A stretch of DNA of 64,000 nucleotides from Desulfarculaceae bacterium. Lineage in GTDB: Bacteria; Desulfobacterota; Desulfarculia; Desulfarculales; Desulfarculaceae. The stretch lies in contig JAIPEN010000004.1 of NCBI GenBank assembly GCA_021737145.1, forward strand, positions 186,001-250,000. The letters are read 5' to 3'. The notes under the pieces were generated by a model. The model was not told where the DNA came from. It searched no databases and worked only from the letters and a program-made list of their open reading frames with translations. Below are positions 52,020-60,911 of this stretch, one piece after another; the first letter of the stretch is position 1, and every line of letters begins with the position of its first letter. The translations under genes were made by a program, and so were the position numbers.

Positions 52020-52771
52020 ATGGAAGAGCCTCCCACCCAGACCAGCCATTTGCAGGGCAGCCTTTGGATGTTGGCCTACTGCGCCTTGTTCGCGGTGGTG
52101 GCCGGCCTGGTGCGGGTGCTCTCCCAAAGCGTGAGCACTGCGGAGATCGTGTTTTTCCGCACCGCGATCATCGTGGCGGCCATGCTGCTCTGGCGGCGGC
52201 GCGGCCAGGGGCGCATGACCACCCGGCGCCTGGGCATCCATTTTTCAAGGAAAAGCTGGGCCTGCGCCGGGGCCTGATCATGGCGGGCAGCTTCGCGGGC
52301 ATGCTCATCATCCTGCGGCCGGGCGCGCGCATCCTGGACCCAGGCTCCCTGTACACCCTGGCCGGGGCGGTGTGCATCGCGGCCAACATGCTCATGATCG
52401 TGTCTTTGCACAAGACCGACTCGTCCAACGCCATCGTGCTCTACAACGCCCTTTTGATGCTGCCCATGTCCCTGGCCGTGGCGCTGTTTTTCTGGCGCCT
52501 GCCCACCTGGACCGAGCTGGGAGGGCTGCTGATCACGGGCTGCCTGGCCCTGGGGGTGCAGCAGTGCGTGACCCGCGCCTTTGGCGGCGGCCAGGCCACG
52601 CCCATATTGCCCCTGGACTTCACCCGCCTGATCTTCGCGGCCGCGCTGGGCTTCTTTGTGTTCGGCGAAAAGGTGGACCTGTGGACCTGGGTGGGCGGGG
52701 CCGTCACCTTTGCCTGCACCGTGTTGCTGGTGCGCACTGAACCCAAGCCCCGCCTGCACCTGGGCCACTAG
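52020..52771 (+). pseudogene. DMT/EamA-family transporter, broken by deletion and frameshift
   Basis: The first frame (from ATG 52020) gives two EamA-type helices and stops at 52277. The rest of the transporter is in another frame from about 52230, starting PFFKEKLGLRRGLIMAGSFAGMLIILRPG and running through five more helices to a TAG at 52771. Between them a family member would have roughly 50 more residues (helices 3-4), so bases are missing as well as the frame being shifted. The remnant ends the + strand catabolic run and probably once exported or imported a pathway compound. The stop overlaps the DAHP synthase stop. Confidence 0.75.
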
Positions 52772-53838
52772 GCCGCGGTGGCGTCCTCCAGCAGGCCCAG
52801 GTCCGCCTGGGTCGCGTTCAGGCTGGTGCGCGCCTGCCAGATGGCGGCAGCCAGGGGGGTCATGGCGCCAAACTCCCGGCTCAGACTCTGGGCACCGTCG
52901 CACAGGGCCTTTTCCGGCTGGTGGTGCACCTCCACCATCAGGCCGTCCGCCCCGGCGGCCAGCCCGGCCAGGCCCATGTCCACCACCAGCTCGCGCACCC
53001 CGGTGCCGTGGCTGGGGTCCACGATCACCGGCAGGTGGTAGTGGTGCTTGAGGTAGGAGACGTTGTTCAGATTGAGCACGTTGCGGTGCACCCGGTCCGC
53101 GGTCTTGTCTCCCCGCTCGCAGAGGATCACCTGGGGGTTGCCCTCGTAGAGCCTGAGGGCCGCGCCCAATAGCTCGTTGAGCGATACGTGGTCGCCGCGC
53201 TTGAGCAGCACCGGCTTGGGGTTGGGCACCTCGGACAGGGCGTCCAAAAAGGCGTAGTTCAGGCAGTTGCGCGCCCCCACCTGCCAGATGTCGATGTCGT
53301 ATTTCACGAACAGGGGAATGTCGCGGGCGTCCATGATCTCCGAGATCACCGGCAGCCCCACCTGGTCGCGCACCTCGGCCAGCAGCTTGAGGCCGTCCTC
53401 GCCCAGGCCCTGGAAGCTGCGGTGGATGGTGCGCGGCTTGAAGGCCCCGCCCCTGAGGATGTTGGCCCCGGTCTTGGCCACCAGCTCGGCGGTTTGGAAC
53501 AACTGCTCCCGGCTCTCGATGGCGCAGGGCCCGGCGATGAGGCTCAGGTCCCGGCCCACCCGGTGGCCGTTGGTGAGCTCCACCACGGTCTCCCCGGGGT
53601 GGAACTGGCGAGAGAGCTCCTTGAAGGGGTCGGAGATGCGGTGCACGGTGAGCACGTAGTCCAGGGACTGATACTTGCCAAGGTCCAGCTTGCTGGCATT
53701 GCCCTTGATGCCCACCAGGGTGTAGGTGTCGCCGGAGAAGATGTCCAGCCGCCGGCGGGGCACCCCGTCCTTGGCCAGATGAGACACCAGCTTTTCCAGT
53801 CCCGTGTTTCCCGCGCTTGCCTTTAGTTGAATAATCAT
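52768..53838 (-). CDS. 3-deoxy-7-phosphoheptulonate (DAHP) synthase, type I-beta with N-terminal regulatory domain
   Basis: This 356-residue enzyme makes DAHP from PEP and erythrose 4-phosphate, the first shikimate-pathway step. Residues 1-70 form a ferredoxin-like regulatory domain as in the Thermotoga enzyme. The barrel has [36 protein letters not shown] and VDPSHGTG with metal and substrate residues. ATG at 53838 has GAGG nine bases before it. It is preceded by a Tyr-rich leader peptide and attenuator, so transcription should respond to charged tRNA-Tyr. Confidence 0.95.
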   Translation of the reverse strand: MIIQLKASAGNTGLEKLVSHLAKDGVPRRRLDIFSGDTYTLVGIKGNASKLDLGKYQSLDYVLTVHRISDPFKELSRQFHPGETVVELTNGHRVGRDLSLIAGPCAIESREQLFQTAELVAKTGANILRGGAFKPRTIHRSFQGLGEDGLKLLAEVRDQVGLPVISEIMDARDIPLFVKYDIDIWQVGARNCLNYAFLDALSEVPNPKPVLLKRGDHVSLNELLGAALRLYEGNPQVILCERGDKTADRVHRNVLNLNNVSYLKHHYHLPVIVDPSHGTGVRELVVDMGLAGLAAGADGLMVEVHHQPEKALCDGAQSLSREFGAMTPLAAAIWQARTSLNATQADLGLLEDATAA

Positions 53839-53885
53839 CGTGCTCTTCCTCGTTTTGGGCCCGTGGGCCCGGCCATGCTTGGGCC

Positions 53886-53917
53886 AAATAAAAAACCCAC
53901 CGTCTGGCGACGGTGGG
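53886..53917 (-). terminator. Attenuator terminator before DAHP synthase
   Basis: On the minus strand CCCACCGTC (53909-53917) and GACGGTGGG (53896-53904) form a perfect 9-bp stem with a 4-base loop, followed by TTTTTTATTT (53886-53895). It lies between the leader peptide and the start at 53838. Confidence 0.9.
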
Positions 53918-53941
53918 CTGTGGTGCTTGGAGAGTTAAGTG

Positions 53942-54079
53942 CTAGGCCTTGGGCACTCCACGGCAGCTCACCGTCCGGGAGACGGGGGCGTAATAATAGG
54001 AATAGAGATACGCGGCAAAGCGGGGGCGCACGCCTGCCAGGGCGTGTCGGCTCTCGAATTGTCCGTGCAAATGAATCAT
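53942..54079 (-). CDS. Tyr-rich leader peptide of DAHP synthase attenuator
   Basis: This 45-residue peptide runs from ATG at 54079, with GGAG at a good distance upstream, to TAG at 53942. Residues 24-30 read YLYSYYY: five Tyr codons in seven (53990-54010). Directly after them lies segment 1 (53981-53988), which can pair with segment 2 (53967-53975). Segment 2 can also pair with segment 3 (53909-53917), blocking the terminator. Stalling at Tyr codons would expose segment 2 and allow readthrough. This is the textbook amino-acid attenuator arrangement. Confidence 0.88.
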   Translation of the reverse strand: MIHLHGQFESRHALAGVRPRFAAYLYSYYYAPVSRTVSCRGVPKA

Positions 54080-54119
54080 CTCTGCTCCACCGCGTGTGCG
54101 TGGCCTTTACTTGGCTTGG

Positions 54120-54148
54120 ATAATAGCCCCAAGCGGCGCTCGGCGCAA
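54120..54148 (-). promoter_or_regulatory. Promoter of the DAHP synthase leader
   Basis: On the minus strand TTGCGC (54143-54148) and TATTAT (54120-54125) are separated by 17 bp. The -10 matches consensus at five of six bases. Initiation about 35 bases before the leader ATG would fit the attenuator. Confidence 0.55.
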
Positions 54149-54237
54149 CCCCCAAGACGGTGGGGCGGCTTTTGGGCGGGATTTGGCCAGCGGCCGAGAG
54201 CCCGCGGATCGGCAAGGCCCGCTTGGCCAGAAATCGC

Positions 54238-54264
54238 TTGCAATCAAATATGGGGTACTATAAT
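54238..54264 (+). promoter_or_regulatory. Candidate promoter for the HAD-UbiA gene
   Basis: A perfect TATAAT (54259-54264) lies 15 bp after TTGCAA (54238-54243) on the plus strand. The spacing is short. It would leave a long AT-rich leader of about 170 bases before 54444, in which no other feature is seen. Confidence 0.4.
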
Positions 54265-54443
54265 CATGACAAAGGTTTTCTGTTGCGTATTTGGCTAGTT
54301 ATGAGCCTGACGGCTTTTCGGTGGAGCAGATTCGGCATGAGCCGTTTATTGCTTTGTAATTTTAGTTTGATAATTTTCCAGATTTAATCGGCAATGATTA
54401 ATTAGCGTCTGTTGATGGTTGTCGCACCCCGGGAGCACTAGGC

Positions 54444-55862
54444 ATGAAGCGGCCACTTTGCGTTGATTTGGACGGCACCCTGCTTTTGGGCGACTCCCTG
54501 TGGTACGCCGTGGCCACCTTGTTGCACCATGCTCCTTTCGCCTTTCTGCGAATTGCCGCCACCATCTTTAAAGGAAAAGCTCATTTCAAGGCCGCCCTGT
54601 GCCAAGAGGCGCTCAAATACGACATCGTATTTTCATACAACAACGACGTATTGCATTGGCTGCAAGAAGAAAAGAAAAGCGGAAGGCCGCTCTATCTGGT
54701 CACTGGCGCCGATCGGCGCATAGCTGAAATCGTCACCAAGCAGGTGGCCGTCTTTGACGGCATGATGACCAGCGACGGGGAAACCAACCTCACCTCCGGC
54801 AACAAGGCCAAGGCCCTGGCGACCAAGTTCGGCGCGAGCAATTACGATTATATCGGCGATTCAGTCAAGGACATGGCCGCCTGCCGCCAGGCGCAAAAGG
54901 CGTATTTGGTCAGGCCGACCCGGTCATTGTTGAACAAATACCAGGCCCAGGGAATCGAGGCCGAGACTCCCTGGGGAATGGCCAAGAGTCAGCTGGCCCA
55001 GTTGATAAAAACCATGCGGCCGCACCAGTGGGCCAAAAACCTTTTGCTGTTTGTCCCTTTCATCCTGGCCCACAATTTCGAAACTCAGGTCATCTTCAAG
55101 GCTGTATTCGCCTTTGTGGCTTTTTGCTTTCTCGCCTCTGGTGTTTATATTTGCAACGATTTGCTGGACCAAGAATCCGACCGCAGGCATCCGCACAAAA
55201 AAGACCGCCCCATCGCATCCGGGGGGTTGAATCCAAATTTAGCATTCGCGGCGGCCATAGTATTATTGGCGGTGAGCCTATTCATCGGTTCCTTGTTAAA
55301 CAGCATCTTTTTCGCAACCATCGTCTTGTATTTGCTGGCCAACGTGGCTTATTCCGTGGCCCTCAAAAAGGCCAAACTTGTTGATGTGCTGATTTTGGCG
55401 GGCTTGTTCTCTTTGCGCATCTTTGCCGGAGGCGTGGCCACCGAGGTTCCGATCAGCGATTGGCTGATTGTTTTCTCGATATTTTTCTTCCTGAATTTGG
55501 CTTTTTTAAAGAGATTTATCGAAGTAAATCATATGCAGGCGGACGAGAAGATGCCGGGAAGGGACTACTATGGAAGCGACCGGCTCTTCCTGTTCATCGC
55601 CGGTGTGAGCAGCGGGTATTTGTCGGTTCTGGTCTTTTTGCTCTATCTCACCAGCGCCCACGCCAAGGAGCTGTACAAGCACCCCAAGCTGTTGATCTTG
55701 ATTTGCCCCATCTTGATTTACTGGGTGAGCAGGATGTGGCTTTACGCGCACCGGGGGCTCATAAAGGGCGACCCGGTGATCTTCGCCTTAAAGGGCAAAC
55801 AGGGATACTTGGTGGGATTGCTGATAATGGCGATTATTTTTGCGGCGGCATGGCTGCCTTAG
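54444..55862 (+). CDS. HAD phosphatase-UbiA prenyltransferase fusion
   Basis: This 472-residue protein has an N-terminal HAD domain (DLDGTLLLGDSLW, VTGADRR, GDSVKDMAAC; about 1-170) and a C-terminal UbiA domain of about nine helices. The UbiA domain has NDLLDQESDRRHPHKKDRPIASG, the Asp-rich diphosphate site, and VAYSVALKKAKLVDVLIL. Such fusions resemble decaprenyl-phosphate phosphoribosyltransferase with the partner phosphatase joined, making a lipid-linked pentose. This specific activity is inferred. It ends four bases into the convergent GtrA gene. Confidence 0.85.
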   Translation: MKRPLCVDLDGTLLLGDSLWYAVATLLHHAPFAFLRIAATIFKGKAHFKAALCQEALKYDIVFSYNNDVLHWLQEEKKSGRPLYLVTGADRRIAEIVTKQVAVFDGMMTSDGETNLTSGNKAKALATKFGASNYDYIGDSVKDMAACRQAQKAYLVRPTRSLLNKYQAQGIEAETPWGMAKSQLAQLIKTMRPHQWAKNLLLFVPFILAHNFETQVIFKAVFAFVAFCFLASGVYICNDLLDQESDRRHPHKKDRPIASGGLNPNLAFAAAIVLLAVSLFIGSLLNSIFFATIVLYLLANVAYSVALKKAKLVDVLILAGLFSLRIFAGGVATEVPISDWLIVFSIFFFLNLAFLKRFIEVNHMQADEKMPGRDYYGSDRLFLFIAGVSSGYLSVLVFLLYLTSAHAKELYKHPKLLILICPILIYWVSRMWLYAHRGLIKGDPVIFALKGKQGYLVGLLIMAIIFAAAWLP

Positions 55863-56290
55863 CGGCCGGCGGCCACGGAAGCCTTGACAAAAACAAAGCG
55901 CTTGTCCAGTTGGTATTTGACGGCATATCCCACGGCTAAACCGAAAAATCCTCCGATATACCGCGCGTAGTCCGAGCCGATAAATAAATCAAAAGAGATC
56001 TCGCTCCCCCAGAAAATGACCGTGGTAAAGGCGCCCATTATGCTATAGAGCGCAAAGCGGCCGGTCTCATGCTTCAGGTGTTTGGTCTGATAATAAAAAA
56101 TATAGTTTTTGTCCAGCCAATACTTCACCATCAGCCCGATCAAGGTCCCCACCATTAAACATACATAAAGGCTCCATGCCTCGGGCACGACGAATGCGGT
56201 CAGGTATTGGGCGAACAGGTTTGCCGCTATGGATATAGCGGCAAACAAGGCATATTTGATGCTCAGGTTTATTTTGTCTGATGAACTCAT
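55859..56290 (-). CDS. GtrA-family membrane protein
   Basis: This 143-residue protein has four hydrophobic helices in the GtrA pattern, with FAAISIAANLF at the start and two KY(W/Q)LDK motifs (VKYWLDKNYIF and VKYQLDKRFVF) after helices 2 and 4. GtrA proteins help lipid-linked sugars cross the membrane or assist their synthesis. Nearby genes for lipid-linked sugars suggest the same here. Confidence 0.88.
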   Translation of the reverse strand: MSSSDKINLSIKYALFAAISIAANLFAQYLTAFVVPEAWSLYVCLMVGTLIGLMVKYWLDKNYIFYYQTKHLKHETGRFALYSIMGAFTTVIFWGSEISFDLFIGSDYARYIGGFFGLAVGYAVKYQLDKRFVFVKASVAAGR

Positions 56291-56315
56291 GGCAGGAGTT
56301 GGACGCGCGCCTGAA

Positions 56316-57404
56316 CTATTTTTCCGGGTACTGCTGGAACAGGCGTCCCCAGGAGGTTTTCATGGCCTCCCGCACCCGTGCCTTGCCGACAATGGGCCAC
56401 CAAATGTAATCATGGTACAGGAACGATCCGAAGATGAAGACGTTTACCAGGGGGGTGTGGAAAAATAGCTTTTGCAGCTTTTTGAGAGGGCTGAACCACA
56501 AAAGGTCGCCCACCATGCTGGCGGTGTTGTCTCCCACCGAGAAGTTCCAACTCTCACCCGACAGGTCGTCGCCCACCAACTCTATTTCGCGGGGATCGGC
56601 CACGCCCAGGCCGGCTTCGTGGGCCGTGCGCAGGTATTCCAGCGACATGGGATCAAACCCCATGAGCTTGGCGGCTACCGCGTCAATGGCCACGCTGTCG
56701 CCACTGGCCAGAATCACATCCTTCTGACGGGGGAACATGGTCCGCGGCCCGGGGCCGTCGCCGGCCAGAGTGCCGTCCATCACCGCAAAAATACCCGGGT
56801 GGATCTCCTTTTGGATGGCCAGCAAATCGACCAAGGTCTTGTGAATGTGGGAATGGGTGTAATGGCGTTTGGTATTGAGAAGGCCGCCAAAGGCGTTTTT
56901 CATGGCCCCGGTGGTGCTGGTGTATATGTGGCATTTAACGGTAGGCAGGTGCACAATGTTTTTACCGAAAAAATAGTCCGGCAGCCTAATGCCCTCAGGA
57001 TATATGTCGTCCAATACCAACATTTTAGCTTTTGGTTTATAGGTGACCCACTTCATATCCGAGGGCAAAAAATTATAAAGCTCGGGGATATTGTACTTGT
57101 GATAGACCGGATTAAGCCGGTTCAAAGTGCCGCCCTTATAAGGATCGGTGACCACCGTATTGTTGTGCACCGCAACCAGGTCGTTGAAGCCCTGCTCGCG
57201 CAGGCCGTTGATGGTGCCTTCCAACTGCCAAGGGGTGGTGTTGGCCGACAGGAAGGGCATGTGCCAGGAAATATTGTCTTTAAGTATGGTGGTGGCTTGC
57301 GGATCTAGGTCGCCGGCCACTCCGGCCATGTCCATGAGCCGGGGGATGTCTTGCAAAACCGTATCTGGTTTGGTTTTTAACAGGGCAACGGTGGCTTTAG
57401 GCAT
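56316..57404 (-). CDS. DUF362-domain protein
   Basis: This 362-residue protein has the DUF362 features MPKATVALLKTKPDTVLQD near the start, FGKNIVHLPTVKCHIYTSTTGAMKNAFG, and DSVAIDAVAAKLMGFDP. Some relatives carry ferredoxin CxxC clusters, but none is seen here. The C-terminus has a hydrophobic patch (LFFHTPLVNVFIFGSFLYHD). The function is unknown. It is probably co-transcribed with gtrA, 25 bp downstream. Confidence 0.82.
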   Translation of the reverse strand: MPKATVALLKTKPDTVLQDIPRLMDMAGVAGDLDPQATTILKDNISWHMPFLSANTTPWQLEGTINGLREQGFNDLVAVHNNTVVTDPYKGGTLNRLNPVYHKYNIPELYNFLPSDMKWVTYKPKAKMLVLDDIYPEGIRLPDYFFGKNIVHLPTVKCHIYTSTTGAMKNAFGGLLNTKRHYTHSHIHKTLVDLLAIQKEIHPGIFAVMDGTLAGDGPGPRTMFPRQKDVILASGDSVAIDAVAAKLMGFDPMSLEYLRTAHEAGLGVADPREIELVGDDLSGESWNFSVGDNTASMVGDLLWFSPLKKLQKLFFHTPLVNVFIFGSFLYHDYIWWPIVGKARVREAMKTSWGRLFQQYPEK

Positions 57405-57582
57405 GTTTTTTTATTTCCCTCTGCTAAATTGTTCCGCCTTGGCCATCTGAGGCAGCAATCCCAATGGCCATCTTGCGGATCGCTATCTGCTTCAAATATA
57501 GCACACTTTTAGCATTTGTCAGCCTGCCGAATGGCCATGCTTTTGGCCAATAGCAACTCGTTTTTTCATTTGATGGCCTTGC

Positions 57583-59862
57583 CTATTGCCATTGGCTTGG
57601 CGGCTTTACCTTGGCCCGCTCACGCCGGGCCGGCATAACCAACCAAGAGCCCACCAGGATGCTCAGCCAGGGGATGAACATGAAGTGGTAACGGGGCTGA
57701 ACCTCCAGGATGGTGTGGGCGGCCGAGGCGATGAGCGCCGCGAGGGTCATGGCGAAAAACACCCCCGAGGGCAGCGCCCCGCGCAACCCGCCCCACAGCA
57801 GAGCCACCGCGGCCAGGGCCAACATCACCTTGTGCCAATAGTTGGCATAGGTCTCGATTCCCTGGTCCCAACGGCCCAGGACGGATGTGGCCAGGCTGTG
57901 ACGCTGGTGATTCACCCGGCCCCACAGGGACAACGGCTTCTGAAAGAGGCATAGCTGAAGGTAGGCAACCGGGTCGCCGCTGATCCTCTGCCATGCCATG
58001 TCCCGGGCGACGGCCTCCAAACGCAAGGCCCGGGGCATGTTTTCCGGCCAGTCGCGCACCGCAGCCTCCTGGGCCACCAGGCGCAGGTCCAGCATGCTGT
58101 ACCAACCTTGCGTTTTCTGATTGGCCCCTTCCAGCAGGCTCCAGCAGCCGAGCTGCGCCGGCACCGGCGAAGGGATGCCCAACTTTTCCTGGTTGATCAC
58201 CATCATGGGCGCGATCAAAAGCGCCAGGCCAAAAAACAGGCCAACGGTCAGCAGGGCGAGTTTCAAGGGCCGCCTGTACCACAACAAGGCCGTCAATCCG
58301 AGCAATGCCAGCACGAAAAACGGGGTGGTGGGCCTCATCCAATGCGCCGCGCCCAGGCTCAAACCAGCCAGGGCGGCCCACACCAGGTCAAGAGGACGGT
58401 TGTTCAACCGGGTCCACAGCCACATGGCCAACAATGCGAAGAACGAAAAGTAGGTGTCGCTGCCCATCAAGTTGGCCATCAGGATATGGGCCGGCCACAA
58501 AGCGAGCAGCAAGGCCGATATTCTGGCCGCCTTTTCCCCAAAGTATCGGCGCGCTATGGAGTAGGCCAAAGCTATTTCCAGAGATGACGCCAGGGCCACG
58601 GGCACCAGGGCCGCAAGGACACAAGGCTGGCCAATCAGTTGGTACACCCCCGCCGCGATCAGGGACGGCCCCGTGGGCTTGGCGGGGTTGATGATGTAGA
58701 CGCCTTGGAATATCTCCACCGCCATTTGGCAAAACTGACGCCAATCGCTGGGCTGCTTTACATGGCTGAACAAGGCCCAAGCCATGCGCAACAAAAACCC
58801 CAAAGCGATTATGGGCCAAAAGGGCAGCTTTTCGCTAAGAGCGGCGAGCAATTTCCCCAGGCCGAGGCGCCAGATCAACCCAAGCGCGGCCAGCACGGCC
58901 AAGAATATCAGCCAGGTGTATGGCCCAACCGTCCACTCGGGAGCGTTGTTCCCGGGTATCAGGGAGAAGACCGTTACATAGCTGAGGCACAAACCCAAGA
59001 TGACGTAAATTATCGGCGCGATTATTTTGTCCAAACGCAGTTGGCTGGCGCCGGGCACAGGCGAAAGCATGCATTGATTCACCCGCTCCACAAATTGGCC
59101 GGCCAGGCCGGGGCCCCACCTGACCGCGCTTATGATCACTCCGCCGGCGCCGGCCAGGATCAGCAATGTATCCGGGGCCAAGGTGAGGTAGAGCTTTTGC
59201 CCGGCCAATATCCACGATGCAACCAGGGCCAGCCAGACCGGCAGAACCACCAGGAGCGCTGATATTGCTTGGCGGGTTCCGGCATTGCCACGCAGGGCCA
59301 CCCACAGGCTGGCTATCTGCAAAAGCAACATCGCCAGCCAAAGGCCAATCTTTACGGCAGGGCTGTATTCAATATATTTGGGGTGCAGCGAAACGATAAA
59401 AGCGGGCGTGTTGCTATTATTGGCTACATAATCCTTGACCCTATATTCGCCGATCAAAATATTCCGTTTGGCGTCATTTTTTATGAGCAGCTCGTCAAGC
59501 GCCCCTTCCTGCTTTTCAATCCTGAAATAGGCCGCCCCGGCATCACCGGCACTGGGCCCCCTCCACGCCCCGCCCTGCTCTCCTCGAACCTCTAGTTGCC
59601 CGCAAGGCCCTGCCTTGCAATAGACGGTGAGGTCGAGTTGAGTGGCTAAGGAAGGCGCGTTCTCGATTTTGAGAACCGCCTCCCAGCCCGGCCCCAAGGT
59701 TATGGCGTCGTCATTGCCATAGACTTTTTTATAGGAAAAGCCCTGTTGGATCGGCCCCAAGAAGAAAATCACCAGCAGGGCACAGGCGGCCATTACCAGA
59801 AAAAACAGCAGCGCCAAATGTGCTTTATTTGTCGGCTTCGGGTTTTGCCTGCTTGCCGCCAA
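57583..59862 (-). CDS. Large membrane glycosyltransferase (ArnT/PMT superfamily)
   Basis: This 759-residue protein has an N-terminal helix, a roughly 140-residue outer domain, then about 13 helices. A GT-C-type core follows, including AYSIARRYFGEKAARISALLLALWPAHILMANLMGSDTYFSFFALLAMWLW and PLDLVWAALAGLSLGAAHWMRP. It resembles ArnT and protein-mannosyltransferase enzymes that use lipid-linked sugars, fitting the HAD-UbiA and GtrA neighbours. Acceptor and donor are unknown. 57405-57582 between this and the DUF362 gene shows no gene. Confidence 0.82.
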   Translation of the reverse strand: MAASRQNPKPTNKAHLALLFFLVMAACALLVIFFLGPIQQGFSYKKVYGNDDAITLGPGWEAVLKIENAPSLATQLDLTVYCKAGPCGQLEVRGEQGGAWRGPSAGDAGAAYFRIEKQEGALDELLIKNDAKRNILIGEYRVKDYVANNSNTPAFIVSLHPKYIEYSPAVKIGLWLAMLLLQIASLWVALRGNAGTRQAISALLVVLPVWLALVASWILAGQKLYLTLAPDTLLILAGAGGVIISAVRWGPGLAGQFVERVNQCMLSPVPGASQLRLDKIIAPIIYVILGLCLSYVTVFSLIPGNNAPEWTVGPYTWLIFLAVLAALGLIWRLGLGKLLAALSEKLPFWPIIALGFLLRMAWALFSHVKQPSDWRQFCQMAVEIFQGVYIINPAKPTGPSLIAAGVYQLIGQPCVLAALVPVALASSLEIALAYSIARRYFGEKAARISALLLALWPAHILMANLMGSDTYFSFFALLAMWLWTRLNNRPLDLVWAALAGLSLGAAHWMRPTTPFFVLALLGLTALLWYRRPLKLALLTVGLFFGLALLIAPMMVINQEKLGIPSPVPAQLGCWSLLEGANQKTQGWYSMLDLRLVAQEAAVRDWPENMPRALRLEAVARDMAWQRISGDPVAYLQLCLFQKPLSLWGRVNHQRHSLATSVLGRWDQGIETYANYWHKVMLALAAVALLWGGLRGALPSGVFFAMTLAALIASAAHTILEVQPRYHFMFIPWLSILVGSWLVMPARRERAKVKPPSQWQ

Positions 59863-60377
59863 TGCCTGCCTCTGAAAAGAGGTTTATGCCAGGCGGCGGA
59901 TGAGGTTAACCAGATGGACAAATGCTAAGCGAGCGCAAGCATAATCCCCGGTTGTAAGCTACGTGGTGAGATTCCCTTACTCAGCCTGGGCCGAGAGGTA
60001 TGAGCAGCGATATTTCCGGACCAATAATTTCGGGCCATGAATCAGAACATGGGAAGACCATGATGCAGATTCAATTTTGCGTTTTTCGCCCCCCGGCTCA
60101 GGCCGCGCCTCCCACAATCGGCACGATGCTGACGCATAAAAATTTTATATGCATAGCCTGGCCCTGTTGCGACTGTCTTGGCTATACGCCTGTATTACCT
60201 ACCATATTTGTTGGATTTCAGACAAGGTTAAACTCCCTGGCAACGGTCTTGTCATGATGCGGCAAAATTCAAGCCCTGCCTGATTTTTCGGCGATTGTCC
60301 CGGTGGGATCATTCGCTAACCGCGATCCCGGGAGTTGTATGCACCCCGATGCCAATTCCCCTGCGGAGCGCAAAGGA
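59863..60377. other. Intergenic region with no supported gene
   Basis: About 515 bases lie between the glycosyltransferase start and the tRNA-Arg terminator. Short open frames here (for example 60000-60257) lack a ribosome site, GC-rich third positions and family features. No repeat, RNA gene or clear promoter is recognised. Confidence 0.5.
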
Positions 60378-60406
60378 AAAGGGCTGACCATGGCGGTCAG
60401 CCCTTT
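60378..60406 (-). terminator. Terminator after tRNA-Arg
   Basis: AAAGGGCTGACC and GGTCAGCCCTTT form a perfect 12-bp stem with a 5-base loop. On the minus strand a T-rich stretch (TTTTCCTTT, partly in the stem) follows. It begins nine bases beyond the tRNA 3' end. Confidence 0.85.
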
Positions 60407-60414
60407 GAATTTAT

Positions 60415-60491
60415 TGGTGCCCTCGGCCCGAATCGAACGGGCGGCCTACGGCTTAGGAGGCCGTTGCTCTATCCTGCTGAGCTACGAGGGC
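60415..60491 (-). tRNA. tRNA-Arg (anticodon CCU)
   Basis: The minus strand gives a full cloverleaf. The acceptor GCCCTCG pairs with CGAGGGC and CCA is encoded. The D arm is AGCTCAGCAGGATAGAGC, the anticodon stem ACGGC/GCCGT has loop CTCCTAA (anticodon CCT), and the T arm has GTTCGAATC. It decodes AGG. Confidence 0.95.
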
Positions 60492-60548
60492 GCAGTGGTG
60501 GGCTGGCGGCAAACTTAGCACAGCGGCCCGTTCCTGCCAAGCCGGAGC

Positions 60549-60911
60549 CTAGTGCAGGGTGCCCTTATCGCCGTGGCCGCGGGAAGGGGCGCTGGGGGCG
60601 GCGGGCTTGTTCTGTCCCCGGCGGCGCACCTGCATCTCCAGATAGGCCGAGCTGAGGGGATAGGGCCCGGACATGAAGTGGCGGCAGGGGTAGACCTCGC
60701 AGGAGGCGGAGCAGTAGTCGATCTTCTTGGCCACGGCGCACTGCAGGATGGGGCACACCGAGCCCATTAGCCGCAACTGGGCGGCCAGCTTGGCCTGGGC
60801 CTGGGCCTCGGTGCCCGCGCCGCAGGGGCTGCACTTTCCCTGGCGCATGAGCCCGCAAACCATGCAGTTGATGCCGCAGGCTCCGGTGCCTTGCGCCTCC
60901 GGCTGGCTCAT
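60549..60911 (-). CDS. Cys-rich DUF3795-like protein
   Basis: This 120-residue protein has ten Cys: GACGINCMVCGL, GKCSPCGAG, VCPILQCAVAKK, YCSASCEVYPCRHF. The pattern matches DUF3795-type proteins, which may bind Fe-S clusters or zinc. It begins in an ATGA overlap with the DUF3786-like gene, so the two are coupled. The C-terminal tail is Pro/Arg-rich. The function is unknown. Confidence 0.8.
   Translation of the reverse strand: MSQPEAQGTGACGINCMVCGLMRQGKCSPCGAGTEAQAQAKLAAQLRLMGSVCPILQCAVAKKIDYCSASCEVYPCRHFMSGPYPLSSAYLEMQVRRRGQNKPAAPSAPSRGHGDKGTLH

Noticed and set aside
60000..60257. 85-residue frame in the gap before tRNA-Arg
   Set aside because: No ribosome site, mixed codon composition and no recognisable features.
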